63,323 nucleotides of DNA from JACVRW01 sp963764665 (GCA_963764665.1 CAVXTL010000018.1:1-63323); one strand, 5' to 3'. Counted from the first letter of the stretch, positions 16,724 to 25,239 are shown. Numbers and translations are program-made. The notes: generated by a model not told the origin, from the sequence alone.

Positions 16724-18337
16724 TCAGAGACTCGGCAGGGCCGGCTGCACGGTGCCGCTGTCCGCGCACGCATGCTCGAGCACGTGCCGCAGCCGCTCGA
16801 GCTCCTGCTCCGCGGCCCTGGTCCGCCCGCGACCCGTGTGCTTGCCGACCAGGTTGAGCGCCTCGTCGGGATCGCTCTCGAGGTCGTAGAGCTCGAACTC
16901 CGGCGGCGTGTGGCCGGACGGGTCGAGGTACACGGCGTACTTCCAGCGCGAGTCGCGAACGCAGCGAATCCGGTTGGGCTGGCCCGACACGTTCTGGAAG
17001 GCGGTGCCGGCCTGGTGGTCGTCGTAGGTGAAGAGCACCGCGTCGCGCACGCCCTCGCGCTCTCCCCGTGCGATCGGTCCGAGGTCGCGGCCGTCGAAGC
17101 GCTCGGGGTCGCCGGGGCGGCCGCTCAGCCCGAGCAGCGTGGGCACCAGGTCCACGAGCGACACCAGCGCGTCGCTCTCGCGCGGCTCCGGGAAGAGCTG
17201 GGGGTTCGAGATCACGAAGGGAACCCGGATCGACTCCTCGTAGGCGTTGAACATCTTCTGCCGCAGCCCGCCGTGCGACATGCCGAGCTCACCGTGGTCG
17301 GAGATCCGGGCGATCACCGTGCGCGAACGCAGCGACCCCGGGTCGCCCGGGTCGCCGAGCGCGGCCAGCAGACGCCCGATCTTCTCGTCCACCACCTTGT
17401 GCAGGTAGGCGTAGAAGTCCACGTAGTTCTGCTGGGCCGCCCGGTCGTCGAGCCCGCCGATGTAGGCGGTCTGCCCGAGCTTCATCAGGGAGTGCACGGT
17501 CGGCTTGTCGCGCAGGTCCTCGTCCACCGTGGCCGGCAGGGGAACGCCGAGCCCGCGGAAGTCGGCCTCCGAGTACCCGCCCTCCACGAACGAGGACGGG
17601 TAGCCGAGCACATCGTGCGGGTTGACCAGCGAGAACACCAGGCAGAACGGCTCGGGCAGGTCGGCACGGCCCAGCCACCTCTCCATCTGGCGCGTGTAGT
17701 CCTCGTCCCAGCCCTCGTGCGTGGTGCCCGCGTTCCCGCCGCCGAACGTGGCTGCCTTGGCGTCGCCGCCCGCGTCCGGGGGCTCCCATTCGGCGAACCC
17801 GTAGTCGCGCTCGATCCGCTCCGAGTCCGCCGCGCTCCAGCCGTCGCCGCCGACCGGCTTCGAGAGGTGCCACTTGCCCTTGAACGCCACGTGGTAGCCG
17901 CGCTCGCGCAGCAGCGACGCCAGCGTATCGGTGCCGGCCCTCAGCTCGGGCTCGTTGCCGCTCTTGGGGCCGAGCCGCAGCGCGCTCTTCACGAAGCGAT
18001 TGGCCAGCCGGCTGCGCGGGACCTCGCCGCTGACGCCCAGCCGCGCGACCGTGCGCAGCACGTGGGGCACGTTGGCCTGGTCGGGGAACAGGTCCCCGTG
18101 GGTCATCGTGAGCGTGACTCCGTGCCGGGAGGGATACGTGCCGGTGAGGAACGTGGCCCGGCTCGGCGAGCACATGGCGGTGGCGGTGAAGGCCCGCGTG
18201 AAGCTGATTCCCGTACGGCGCAGCTCGGTGTCGTTCGGCATCAGCTGCGCCAGCCAGGCCGGATCCTCGGGCCAGTGCTGGGGCGCGCGCTGCTGATCGG
18301 TGATCAGCACGACCATGTTCGGTGGCCGCTCGGGCAT
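16724..18337 (-). CDS. Sulfatase (type I, CSPSR), apparently cytoplasmic
   Basis: 537 residues. N-terminus NMVVLITDQQ supplies the metal-binding Asp. The formylglycine motif is C56-S-P-S-R60 (TAMCSPSRATFLTGTYPSRHG). KGKWHLSKPVGGDGW and RISDHGELGMSHGGLRQK add the other sulfatase signatures. No signal peptide is visible, unlike the sulfatase at 14036. It converges on the 15646 gene with 10 nt between the stops, and follows the SRPBCC gene on the same strand with a 4-nt gap. Despite equal length the two sulfatases are clearly divergent in sequence, so this is not a recent duplication. Confidence 0.93.
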   Translation of the reverse strand: MPERPPNMVVLITDQQRAPQHWPEDPAWLAQLMPNDTELRRTGISFTRAFTATAMCSPSRATFLTGTYPSRHGVTLTMTHGDLFPDQANVPHVLRTVARLGVSGEVPRSRLANRFVKSALRLGPKSGNEPELRAGTDTLASLLRERGYHVAFKGKWHLSKPVGGDGWSAADSERIERDYGFAEWEPPDAGGDAKAATFGGGNAGTTHEGWDEDYTRQMERWLGRADLPEPFCLVFSLVNPHDVLGYPSSFVEGGYSEADFRGLGVPLPATVDEDLRDKPTVHSLMKLGQTAYIGGLDDRAAQQNYVDFYAYLHKVVDEKIGRLLAALGDPGDPGSLRSRTVIARISDHGELGMSHGGLRQKMFNAYEESIRVPFVISNPQLFPEPRESDALVSLVDLVPTLLGLSGRPGDPERFDGRDLGPIARGEREGVRDAVLFTYDDHQAGTAFQNVSGQPNRIRCVRDSRWKYAVYLDPSGHTPPEFELYDLESDPDEALNLVGKHTGRGRTRAAEQELERLRHVLEHACADSGTVQPALPSL

Positions 18338-18341
18338 AGGC

Positions 18342-18770
18342 TCAGAGCCGTCCGTCGACCTTGGCCAGGCCCTGGGTGAGGGTGCGCTCGATGCCCGCCC
18401 TGACGATCGGCGCCACGCCCGGCACCCGGGAGGAGATGCGGATCCGGTAGTTCAGGTGGCTGCCACCGCCGGGCAGCGCCGCGAAGCGCATGACCCCGAC
18501 GTGGTCGCGCAGCGGCGTTCCCTTCGTGATGCGGTACTCGATCAGCTCGCCTGGCTCGAAGCGCGTGACGGTCTCCTCGAACGGCGCGGTGGGCCCTATC
18601 CGCATCTCCCGCCGCGAGCCGACGCCGTTGCGGTCGGGCTGCCCGTCCTCCAGGCGCTTGACCTTCGCACCGAACACCTCGGAGAGGTTCTCGTGCTCGC
18701 TGAGGTGGCCGAACACCCGGTCCACCGGTGCGGAGAAGTCCCGATCGACGTTGACCCAGAGGGCGCGCAC
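18342..18770 (-). CDS. SRPBCC (polyketide cyclase/START-like) family protein
   Basis: 142 residues if started at GTG 18770 (ALWVNVDRDFSAPVDRVFGHL), where the family's first beta-strand begins; a TTG at 18788 would add six residues. The helix-grip pattern is visible: FSAPVDRVFGHLSEHENL, then EETVTRFEPGELIEYRIT, and FAALPGGGSHLNYRI, ending in a long C-terminal helix. SRPBCC proteins bind hydrophobic ligands in a deep pocket. The ligand here is unknown. It sits 4 nt upstream of the CSPSR sulfatase and is probably co-transcribed with it. Confidence 0.8.
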   Translation of the reverse strand: MRALWVNVDRDFSAPVDRVFGHLSEHENLSEVFGAKVKRLEDGQPDRNGVGSRREMRIGPTAPFEETVTRFEPGELIEYRITKGTPLRDHVGVMRFAALPGGGSHLNYRIRISSRVPGVAPIVRAGIERTLTQGLAKVDGRL

Positions 18771-18823
18771 GGCGCGAGCATGCCGCAAACGGAGCGTCCC
18801 GTGCTTTCAGGCATACCGGTAGC

Positions 18824-18829
18824 TACTGT
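18824..18829 (+). promoter_or_regulatory. -10 hexamer TACTGT for a leaderless lipoprotein gene
   Basis: TACTGT (TAnnnT) ends 8 nt before the GTG start at 18838, with no Shine-Dalgarno between. The expected transcription start would fall on or next to the GTG. No convincing -35 is seen. Confidence 0.4.
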
Positions 18830-18837
18830 GCGCCGCC

Positions 18838-19839
18838 GTGCTTCAAACGGCTCGCCACCTGGCCCTCGTCTCGGTTTGCGTCCTCGGGCTCGCCGTCGCC
18901 TCCTGCGGCGGCGAGGAGTCCGACTCGCCCAGTTCCGGTAACGGCCGCGACTCGGCGTTCGAGCGTTCGGTGCGCGACGCCCAGGACGTCTCCGCCTCGG
19001 ATTTCCCGTCCCCCGGCCGCCAGACGCTCCGCGAGCTCGGGAGCACGGTGGGCGCCGTGCAGGTTGGACTCGCCAGCTCGGAGTTCACCTCCGGGGAGAA
19101 CCGGTTGGCCTTCGGCGTGATCGCCAGGGACAACCGCTTCATCTACGGCAAGAGCGCCGTATACGTGGCGTCAACCCCCGACGAGGTGCCCGAGGGCCCC
19201 TTCCCCGCCCCCGCCGACCCCCTCGTGATCGAGCCGCCGTTCCGCAGCCGCAACGCGGCGGCGGAGGGCGACACCATCGCCGCGATCTACGCCGCCAAGC
19301 TCGACCTGCGCCCCGGCCGCTATGCGGTGCTCGTGGTGACCAAGACCTCCCAGGGGCTGGTGGGCGGCTCGGCCTACATCAGAGTCAAGCGCTCCAGCCC
19401 GATCCCGGCGGTGGGCGATCGCCCGCCGAGCGTCGAGACCGAGACCATCGCCTCCGCGGGCGGCAACGTCGAGGCCATCGACACCCGCGTGCCTCCGGAC
19501 GACATGCACGAGGAGAACTTCGCGGACGTGCTGGGCGAGAAGCCCGTGGTCCTGCTGTTCGCAACACCGGCCCTGTGCCAGACACGCGTGTGCGGTCCGG
19601 TCACGGACATAGCCGCACAGCTTCAGAAGGAGTACGGGGACCGCGCGACCTTCATCCACCAGGAGGTCTACGAGGACAACAAGGTCCAGAACGGGCTCCG
19701 TGAGCCGCTCCGCCAGTTCAACCTCAGGACCGAGCCCTGGCTGTTCACCTTCAACGCCCAGGGCGAGGTGGCCGCCCGCCTCGAGGGCTCCTTCGGAACC
19801 GAGGCGTTCCGTCAGGCCGTCGAAGCCGCGCTCGACTGA
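18838..19839 (+). CDS. Lipoprotein with C-terminal thioredoxin-like domain
   Basis: 333 residues from GTG 18838. A type II signal ends in the lipobox VASC (ARHLALVSVCVLGLAVASC), so it should be lipid-anchored outside the membrane. An Ser/Asp-rich linker follows. Residues ~75-180 form a beta-rich region (GENRLAFGVIARDNRFI) of unknown family. Residues ~215-333 look like a thioredoxin fold: EKPVVLLFATPALCQTRVCGPV, with cysteines spaced CxxxxC instead of CxxC, then TFIHQEVYEDN and EPWLFTFNAQGEVAARLEG. The unusual spacing argues against a classical disulfide reductase; SCO-like or metal-handling roles are possible. Confidence 0.75.
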   Translation: MLQTARHLALVSVCVLGLAVASCGGEESDSPSSGNGRDSAFERSVRDAQDVSASDFPSPGRQTLRELGSTVGAVQVGLASSEFTSGENRLAFGVIARDNRFIYGKSAVYVASTPDEVPEGPFPAPADPLVIEPPFRSRNAAAEGDTIAAIYAAKLDLRPGRYAVLVVTKTSQGLVGGSAYIRVKRSSPIPAVGDRPPSVETETIASAGGNVEAIDTRVPPDDMHEENFADVLGEKPVVLLFATPALCQTRVCGPVTDIAAQLQKEYGDRATFIHQEVYEDNKVQNGLREPLRQFNLRTEPWLFTFNAQGEVAARLEGSFGTEAFRQAVEAALD

Positions 19840-19861
19840 TCGGCGGCATACTGCGCGGACG

Positions 19862-20263
19862 ATGTCGCAGGAGAACGTCGAGATCGTGCGCAGCGCCTAC
19901 GCGGCTCTGGCCGAGCACGGCGTCGAGGCGGTGCTCGCCTACGCCGACCCCGAGTTCGAGGGCACGACTCCGGCCGAGCTTGCCACCGAGCCGGGCACGT
20001 ACCGCGGCCACGATGGCGTTCGCCGCTGGTTCGGCTCCTTCGGGGACGCGATGGAGGGGATCCACCTCGCGGGCCAGGAGTTCACCGCGGCCGGCGACAA
20101 GGTGCTCGTGGACACGACGCTGCACGCGCGTGGGCGGGCGACGGGGATAGAGACCGAGCAGCACGCCTACGTGGTCTGGACCCTCCGCGACGGGCTGGTC
20201 ACGAGAGCGGAGACGTTCGCCGAGCGGGGACCGGCGCTCGAAGCCGCGGGGCTTCAGGAGTAA
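19862..20263 (+). CDS. SnoaL-like NTF2-fold protein
   Basis: 133 residues beginning MSQENVEIVRSAYAALAEHG, a very common start for SnoaL-like actinobacterial proteins, followed by the pattern FEGTTPAELATEPGTYRGHDGVRRWF and HAYVVWTLRDGLVTRAETFAER. The NTF2-like cone fold binds small hydrophobic molecules or has hydrolase/isomerase activity; no specific role can be assigned. ATG 19862 is preferred over upstream in-frame starts. A -10-like TACTGC (19849-19854) ends 7 nt before it. It converges on the cupin gene. Confidence 0.85.
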   Translation: MSQENVEIVRSAYAALAEHGVEAVLAYADPEFEGTTPAELATEPGTYRGHDGVRRWFGSFGDAMEGIHLAGQEFTAAGDKVLVDTTLHARGRATGIETEQHAYVVWTLRDGLVTRAETFAERGPALEAAGLQE

Positions 20264-20265
20264 CG

Positions 20266-20295
20266 CCGGTCCCCCGACGCTCAGGCGGGAACCGG
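20266..20295. terminator. Imperfect hairpin between convergent genes
   Basis: Arms CCGGT/ACCGG extended by a partly paired C-run/G-run, covering the short gap between the SnoaL gene (+) and the cupin gene (-). No T-tail. Position suggests a bidirectional terminator; evidence is weak. Confidence 0.3.
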
Positions 20296-20709
20296 GATCG
20301 GCTCCATCGTCAGGACGGACTCGCCGATCGGCTGCACCGGCTCGTCGAACCTCGAGGTCACGTCGGCCTCCGAGAAGAAGCCGACGACCTTCAGGGTCTC
20401 GTCGCCGATGTTCCTCACCGCGTGCGGAACCATCGCCGGGATTACGGCGAGGTCACCGGCGCTGACCACGCCGCGCTCGTCGCCGACCTCGGCCTCGGCG
20501 GTGCCCGCGACGATGTAGAGGATCTCCTCCGGGCTGTCGGTGTGGCGCCCGACGCCCTTACCCGGCTCGATCTCGAAGTAGACGACGGCTCCGCCCTCGG
20601 TGCCGGCTGCCCTGTTGAGCGGGAAGTTGACGTGCACGCGGACGTTCTCGGCATCGCTGTCGAGCCAGGTCTCCACGAGATGCAGCGTGTTGGTGTTGAC
20701 GGTGAGCAT
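20281..20709 (-). CDS. Cupin-domain protein
   Basis: 142 residues from ATG 20709, chosen because a strong AGGAGG lies 7 nt upstream (20717-20722 on the complement); the frame stays open for 17 more codons without a ribosome-binding site. Cupin motif 1 is GKGVGRHTDSPEEILYIVAGTAEAEVG, with one His and two Glu as metal ligands, and motif 2 AVIPAMVPHAVRNIGDE supplies the final His. Single-domain cupins can be dioxygenases, isomerases or sensors; the substrate is unknown. The gene is divergent from a TetR regulator and likely its target. Confidence 0.85.
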   Translation of the reverse strand: MLTVNTNTLHLVETWLDSDAENVRVHVNFPLNRAAGTEGGAVVYFEIEPGKGVGRHTDSPEEILYIVAGTAEAEVGDERGVVSAGDLAVIPAMVPHAVRNIGDETLKVVGFFSEADVTSRFDEPVQPIGESVLTMEPIPVPA

Positions 20710-20737
20710 TGCGAGCCTCCTTTGAGAGAACAGCAGT

Positions 20738-20780
20738 GTGTTGTGAAATGAGGGTAACACCGCCGCGTCGTCGCTGTCAA
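20738..20780 (-). promoter_or_regulatory. Cupin promoter with candidate TetR operator
   Basis: On the minus strand TTGACA (20780-20775), 18-nt spacer, TACCCT (20756-20751). An inverted repeat GTGTT (20738-20742) ... AACAC (20756-20760) straddles the -10 and transcription start. It lies in the 106-nt gap shared with the divergent tetR gene at 20816, so it is the likely binding site of that repressor. Confidence 0.55.
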
Positions 20781-20815
20781 GAGTTCACTGCACATTCGTG
20801 TATCCTGAAAGTGAG

Positions 20816-21412
20816 ATGGCCCGCAAGTACGAGCTCAGGCAACGCGCCGACGCGATGGAGGAGACGCGCCGGCGGATAACCGAGGCCGCGGTGGAGCTGC
20901 ACGGGAGCATCGGTCCTGCCCGCACGACGGTCACAGCCGTGGCCGAGCGAGCGGGCGTTCAGCGCCACACGGTCTACCGGCACTTCCCCACCGATGCCGA
21001 GCTGCTCGCCTCGTGCTCGGGGCACTTCGCCGCCCTCCACCCGTGGCCGGACACCGAGGCGTGGAGCCGGATCGACGACCCGGGCGAACGCCTGGCCACG
21101 GGCCTGGACGAGCTCTACGGCTGGTACGAGGAGACCGGCGGGATGTGGACCCGCGTCCTGCGCGACCGTGAGCTGGTCGAGGCGATTCAGCCGGTCCTCC
21201 AGCCATTCCACGACTACCTCGACCGCTGCGCCGGCACCCTGTCAGCCGGTTGGGGTCTCCGCGGGCGCCGCAAGCGCGTCCTCGAAGCCTCGATCCGCCA
21301 CGCCGTCGAGTTCCCGACCTGGCAGTCGCTGGTGGGCAGCGGCGGCATCTCGCGGTCCGAGGCCGTGAGCCTCATGACCGCGCTCGCCACGGCCGGGGCT
21401 AGCCGAACGTGA
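20816..21412 (+). CDS. TetR/AcrR family transcriptional regulator
   Basis: 198 residues from ATG 20816; a GTG at 20798 in frame would add six residues. HTH region: RRRITEAAVELHGSIGPART followed by VTAVAERAGVQRHTVYRHF, the latter being the recognition helix block. The effector domain (residues ~70-198) is divergent. A -10-like TATCCT (20801-20806) lies 9 nt before the ATG. It is divergent from the cupin gene and overlaps the convergent thioredoxin-like gene by 14 nt at its 3' end. Confidence 0.9.
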   Translation: MARKYELRQRADAMEETRRRITEAAVELHGSIGPARTTVTAVAERAGVQRHTVYRHFPTDAELLASCSGHFAALHPWPDTEAWSRIDDPGERLATGLDELYGWYEETGGMWTRVLRDRELVEAIQPVLQPFHDYLDRCAGTLSAGWGLRGRRKRVLEASIRHAVEFPTWQSLVGSGGISRSEAVSLMTALATAGASRT

Positions 21413-22304
21413 ACGCGTAGGCCTCGGCGCCGGCCTCCAGGAACCTGATCTCCAGCGTCCGCTCGCGGATCGCGCCGTGCTCGCGCACTAGCTGGTAGAG
21501 CCGGCCCTCCCGAAGCACGCCGTTTCCCTCCTCGTCCACATCCACGCCGTGTGCCGGGCCGGGCGCGTCGCCGTCGAGGAGCACGCGGAAGGGAATCGGA
21601 TCGCGCGCTCCGGGAGCGAGCACGAGGTGGGCGTCCCGCGCGTGGAACCGGAAGACGATGCTGCCGCCGGCCTGGTCGAGCACTACGTTCTCGCGCCCGA
21701 TCGTCCACTCGCCGTCGAGCCCCCAGTGATTGCTGCCCAGCTGCTCGGGTGACGCGAAGCGCTCGCTGCGCCAGGTGCCGAGATACGTCTCCGGCGTCCG
21801 CAGGTGGTCCCAGTCGGCCTCGGCCTCCACGCCGAGCCCTTCCACGGAGACGAGCTCGCGCTCGATGCCGAGCAGCTCCTGGATCACGCGCTCCGATTCC
21901 TTGTAGCGCCCTTCGCCGAAGTGGTGGTCGCGGATGATGCCGTCCGCGTCCACGAAGTAGAGCGCCGGCCAGTAGTGGTTGGCGAAGGCGCTCCAGACCT
22001 CGTAGTCGTTGTCGACCGCGACCGGATAGTCGATCGCTCGCTCGTCCGTCGCCTGCCGCACGCCGTCGATGTCGTGCTCGAACGAGAACTCCGGCGTATG
22101 GACTCCGATCACGACCAACCCGTCGCCCCGGTAGGCCTGCGACCACTCGCGGACATAGGGCTCCTGGCGCAGCCAGTTGATGCACGTCCAGGTCCAGAAG
22201 TTCACGAGGACGACCCTGCCCCGCAACCCGGCAGGACCGAGCGGCTCCGAGTTGACCCACCCGGTCGCTCCGTCGAGCGAGGGCAGGTGCACGCGGCCGG
22301 ACAC
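21399..22304 (-). CDS. Thioredoxin-like (TlpA/DipZ-type) protein with extra C-terminal domain
   Basis: 301 residues from GTG 22304, just downstream of the glycosyltransferase stop. Residues ~25-160 form the TlpA-like thioredoxin fold: GRVVLVNFWTWTCINWLRQE, IGVHTPEFSFEHD, and the cis-Pro region WPALYFVDADG. The redox motif WTWTCINW has one Cys only (TCIN), so it is not a CxxC enzyme; a related W.TCINCLR motif is common in the DipZ C-terminal family, where the second Cys is present. Residues ~180-301 (SIVFRFHARDAHLVLAPG) match the DipZ-type C-terminal carbohydrate-binding-like module. No signal peptide is evident. Loss of the second Cys suggests a non-redox or peroxiredoxin-like role. Confidence 0.8.
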   Translation of the reverse strand: MSGRVHLPSLDGATGWVNSEPLGPAGLRGRVVLVNFWTWTCINWLRQEPYVREWSQAYRGDGLVVIGVHTPEFSFEHDIDGVRQATDERAIDYPVAVDNDYEVWSAFANHYWPALYFVDADGIIRDHHFGEGRYKESERVIQELLGIERELVSVEGLGVEAEADWDHLRTPETYLGTWRSERFASPEQLGSNHWGLDGEWTIGRENVVLDQAGGSIVFRFHARDAHLVLAPGARDPIPFRVLLDGDAPGPAHGVDVDEEGNGVLREGRLYQLVREHGAIRERTLEIRFLEAGAEAYAFTFG

Positions 22305-22306
22305 GG

Positions 22307-24169
22307 TTACGCAGCCAGAAGCTCGCCGAGGGCGTCGCCGATCGCCAGCCGCAGGTCCGGATCCGGATCGGGCAGGCTGATCGCCTTGCCCGTGGCCGCG
22401 GCAATCGCGCCGGGCAGGTCCGCCGGATCCTCCACCAGCTGAGCGAGACCCAGGTCGGCCAGTTGCCGGGCGAACAGCAGCTGGTGATCGTCCACCGCCT
22501 CGCCGAAGCGCCTCAGCCTCGGCACCACGATCGGGAGCTTACCGTGGTGGAGAGCCACCCCGACGCTGCCCACACCGGCGTGGGTGACCACCACGCGCGC
22601 CGCTCGAACCTGGTCGCAGACCTCCTGGTAGGTCATGAAGTCGTGGCAGTCGGTGCCCGGGGCGTCCAACCCGGACGAGCCGCGCTGGAGCACCACGCGC
22701 TCGGCGTCCGCCAGCCGGCCCGCGGCACCCACCAGCCTGTCGAATCGGGCCTCGTTGGTCCCCACCATCACGAAGACGCCGCCGGCGCTTTGAGTCTCGG
22801 CGCCCGCCCGCTCCGGCGGCAGCTGGAGCACGTTCCCGGCGTAGACCGCCGATCCCCAGCGCTCGGCGAGCTCGGGCCACTGGGCATATGTCCGGCTGGC
22901 GATCGGAGCGATCATCCGGCCGCTCAGAGATGGCCGGTCCACGCGACCCGCACACTCGAGATACACGACCCGTGAGCCCCTGAGCCGCGCCACCCACGCG
23001 AACGGGACCGCCACCCCGGCGCCGCTCGTGAGCACCACCCGCGGGCGGAGGCCCCTGAGCACGCCCCAGGCCATGCGCAGGTTGCGGAGGAGATTGGGAA
23101 CGTTGCGGTTGGTCGGACCGTGAGCGAGGAGAACCCTCTCGTCGCCGAGAAGGGACAGGACGTCGGCTCGGTCGAGGCTGACCCAGACCCGCGAGCGGCC
23201 GCTCCACGCCTCCCGGACCGCAAGCAGGTCCATGAGGTGACCGCCGCCCGAGCAGACCATGAGCAGATCCGTGCGCTCGACCTCCACCCGGCGCCCCCGG
23301 GCCTCGGCCCAGGTGCGCACGAGGTGGCGCGGCGACTGGCGGCGTCGCACGTGAGCCCGCACCGCCGGGTCCGGACACCGGGACCGGCGGCGAAGCGCCG
23401 AAAGCAGGTACCCGGCGGCGATCGCCGGCGCCACCGGCTCCTCACGCGCGTGCCAGGCAGCCCGTGCGGTGAGGTAGGACATGCGGTAGCCCATGTAGTG
23501 CGCCGCCTCCCCCTCGGCGAGGCGGGCCCGCAGGCGCCCCTCTCGATCTCCGATGCAGCGGTGGTGACGGAAGTGCAGGTCGCGCAGTACGAGCGTGGTC
23601 CAGCCGCGCAGAATCGCCGTGACCTCGTCGACCCCGTCCCAGCCGAGGCGGGGCTCGAGGGGCAGGACGTCGCGCCAGCAGTCCCAGCGGTAGGTCCGGG
23701 CCTGAGCCTCGACGCTGGTCCCGGTGAGGTGCCGTTGCCGCCAGATTCCGTCGCGGGGCTCGCAGCGGCTCCCGCTGGCCAGGCCGAGTGCCGGATCCTC
23801 GGCGAACGCAGCACCGATCCGGTCGAGGTAGACCGGGGGCAGCGACACGTCGGCATCGAGCTTGGTCACCAGGTCGGGTCGCCCTGACGCAGCAGACACA
23901 CCGGCCTCGAGGGCGACCAGGTCCCGTCCCTGCCGCCTCCCGTGCCGGAGCGACCCCGGTGCCGGTGGGAGCGCCACCAACCTGATCCAGTCGGTGCCGG
24001 CGGCAAGCTCGGCAGCCAGGGCCGCGGTCCCATCGGTGGAACCGTCGTCCACGATGATCCACTCGCTCGGCCTCGCCGACTGGGCGAGGATGGACTCGGC
24101 AAGTCGCGGGAGGCTGCCCTCCTCGTTCCTCGCAGGCGTTATGAGCGCGTGGCGAAGCTGAGCCGTCAC
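22307..24169 (-). CDS. Triple-fusion glycosyltransferase: GT2 domain + Alg14-like + Alg13-like domains
   Basis: 620 residues. Residues ~1-240 are a GT-A GT2 domain (ALITPARNEEGSLPRLAESI, WIIVDDGSTDGTAALA, TKLDADVSLPPVYLD). Residues ~300-450 match Alg14/PssD-type membrane-recruiting subunits (LLMVCSGGGHLMDLLAVREA, VVLTSGAGVAVPFAWVARLRG, VVYLECAGRVDRPSLSG). Residues ~462-615 match Alg13/PssE/GT28 catalytic domains (VFVMVGTNEARFDRLVGA, VVTHAGVGSVGVALHHGKLP). Alg14 and Alg13 normally are separate proteins forming one UDP-sugar transferase. Here they are joined, with a second transferase at the front. It is coupled by 4-nt overlap to the sugar epimerase upstream. Probably builds two successive residues of a polysaccharide or glycolipid (inference). 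Confidence 0.85.
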   Translation of the reverse strand: MTAQLRHALITPARNEEGSLPRLAESILAQSARPSEWIIVDDGSTDGTAALAAELAAGTDWIRLVALPPAPGSLRHGRRQGRDLVALEAGVSAASGRPDLVTKLDADVSLPPVYLDRIGAAFAEDPALGLASGSRCEPRDGIWRQRHLTGTSVEAQARTYRWDCWRDVLPLEPRLGWDGVDEVTAILRGWTTLVLRDLHFRHHRCIGDREGRLRARLAEGEAAHYMGYRMSYLTARAAWHAREEPVAPAIAAGYLLSALRRRSRCPDPAVRAHVRRRQSPRHLVRTWAEARGRRVEVERTDLLMVCSGGGHLMDLLAVREAWSGRSRVWVSLDRADVLSLLGDERVLLAHGPTNRNVPNLLRNLRMAWGVLRGLRPRVVLTSGAGVAVPFAWVARLRGSRVVYLECAGRVDRPSLSGRMIAPIASRTYAQWPELAERWGSAVYAGNVLQLPPERAGAETQSAGGVFVMVGTNEARFDRLVGAAGRLADAERVVLQRGSSGLDAPGTDCHDFMTYQEVCDQVRAARVVVTHAGVGSVGVALHHGKLPIVVPRLRRFGEAVDDHQLLFARQLADLGLAQLVEDPADLPGAIAAATGKAISLPDPDPDLRLAIGDALGELLAA

Positions 24170-25197
24170 GAAGCGAGCCTGGCCAGCTCGGTCCCGCCCC
24201 GGCGGGACGCCAGCACGTCCTCGATGATGGCGTCGAAGCTGCGCACCGGCTTCCAGCCGAGCACCTCCGCCGCCCGGCCGATGTCGGGCAGGCGATGGCG
24301 AGGGTCGGCGCCGCCCGAGCGAGCGGGGACGTGGCGGATCGGGGAGCGCGACCCGGCGGCCGCGCGCACGCGGCGGGCAAGGTCCACGATCCGCGTCTCG
24401 TCCGGGCTGCCCACGTTCAGCGTCTGTCCCACCGCGCCCGGCGCCTCCACGGCCCGAGCCAGGGCCTCCACCACGTCGAGCACGTGCGTGAAGCAGCGGG
24501 ACTGACGGCCGTCGCCGTGCATCACCAGCGGGAGCCCGGCCAGCGCGGCGTCCGCGAACCGCGGCAGCACCATCCCCTGGTCGGCCGGCTGGCGCGGGCC
24601 GACGGTGTTGAACAGGCGGATGACGGTGACCGGCAGTCCGCGCTCCGCGGCCAGCGCCGCCGCCCGGACCTCTCCTATCGCCTTGGCTGCGGCGTAGGAG
24701 GACCGGGGATCGGTGGCCGAGTGGAGCTTGAGCGGACCGTCCTCCGACATAGGCCGGCCGCCGCCGTCGCCGTACACCTCGGAGCTGGAGGCCAGCAGCG
24801 TCCGCCTGCCGAGCCGGGCCGCCGCCTCCAGGACGACGCTGGTGCCCTCGACGTTCGTTCTCATCGAGGCCAGCGGACTGGCCACGATCCTGTCCACCCC
24901 CACGGCGGCGGCGAGATGCACCACCACGTCGTGCTCGCGCACGAGCTGGCCCACCAGCATGGCGTCGAGAATCGATCCCTCCACGAGGCGGAACTCGGGG
25001 TGGCCGGCGAGATGGGCCACGTTCGCCAGCGCACCGGTGGAGAGGTCGTCGAGGGCGGTGACCCGAGCCCCGGTCGCCAGCAGCCGCTCGGTCAGGTGTG
25101 AGCCGACGAAGCCGGCCCCGCCCGTGATCAGGAACCCGCGCGGGCGACGGGAGCGCTGCACGGTCGATGCCGGCGATGTACGGATGGGCTTGTCCAT
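24166..25197 (-). CDS. NAD-dependent nucleotide-sugar epimerase/dehydratase (extended SDR)
   Basis: 343 residues. Extended SDR signatures: GFLITGGAGFVGSHLTERLL (NAD motif), VVHLAAAVGVDRIV, the catalytic Ser region LLASSSEVYGDGG and the YxxxK motif in SSYAAAKAIGE, then RLFNTVGPRQPADQGMVLPRF. The profile is of UDP-glucose 4-epimerase / UDP-glucuronate decarboxylase-type enzymes; the exact sugar cannot be decided. It lies directly upstream of the triple-fusion glycosyltransferase (4-nt overlap) and likely supplies its donor sugar. Confidence 0.88.
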   Translation of the reverse strand: MDKPIRTSPASTVQRSRRPRGFLITGGAGFVGSHLTERLLATGARVTALDDLSTGALANVAHLAGHPEFRLVEGSILDAMLVGQLVREHDVVVHLAAAVGVDRIVASPLASMRTNVEGTSVVLEAAARLGRRTLLASSSEVYGDGGGRPMSEDGPLKLHSATDPRSSYAAAKAIGEVRAAALAAERGLPVTVIRLFNTVGPRQPADQGMVLPRFADAALAGLPLVMHGDGRQSRCFTHVLDVVEALARAVEAPGAVGQTLNVGSPDETRIVDLARRVRAAAGSRSPIRHVPARSGGADPRHRLPDIGRAAEVLGWKPVRSFDAIIEDVLASRRGGTELARLAS

Positions 25198-25239
25198 GGC
25201 GGCTGTCCGGAGGCCATCCGTGCCTCCGGATGAGCGACC

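Noticed and set aside
14036..18337. The two 537-aa sulfatases as a recent tandem duplication
   Set aside because: Equal length is a coincidence: active-site motifs (CCPAR versus CSPSR), signal peptide presence and the flanking sequences differ throughout.
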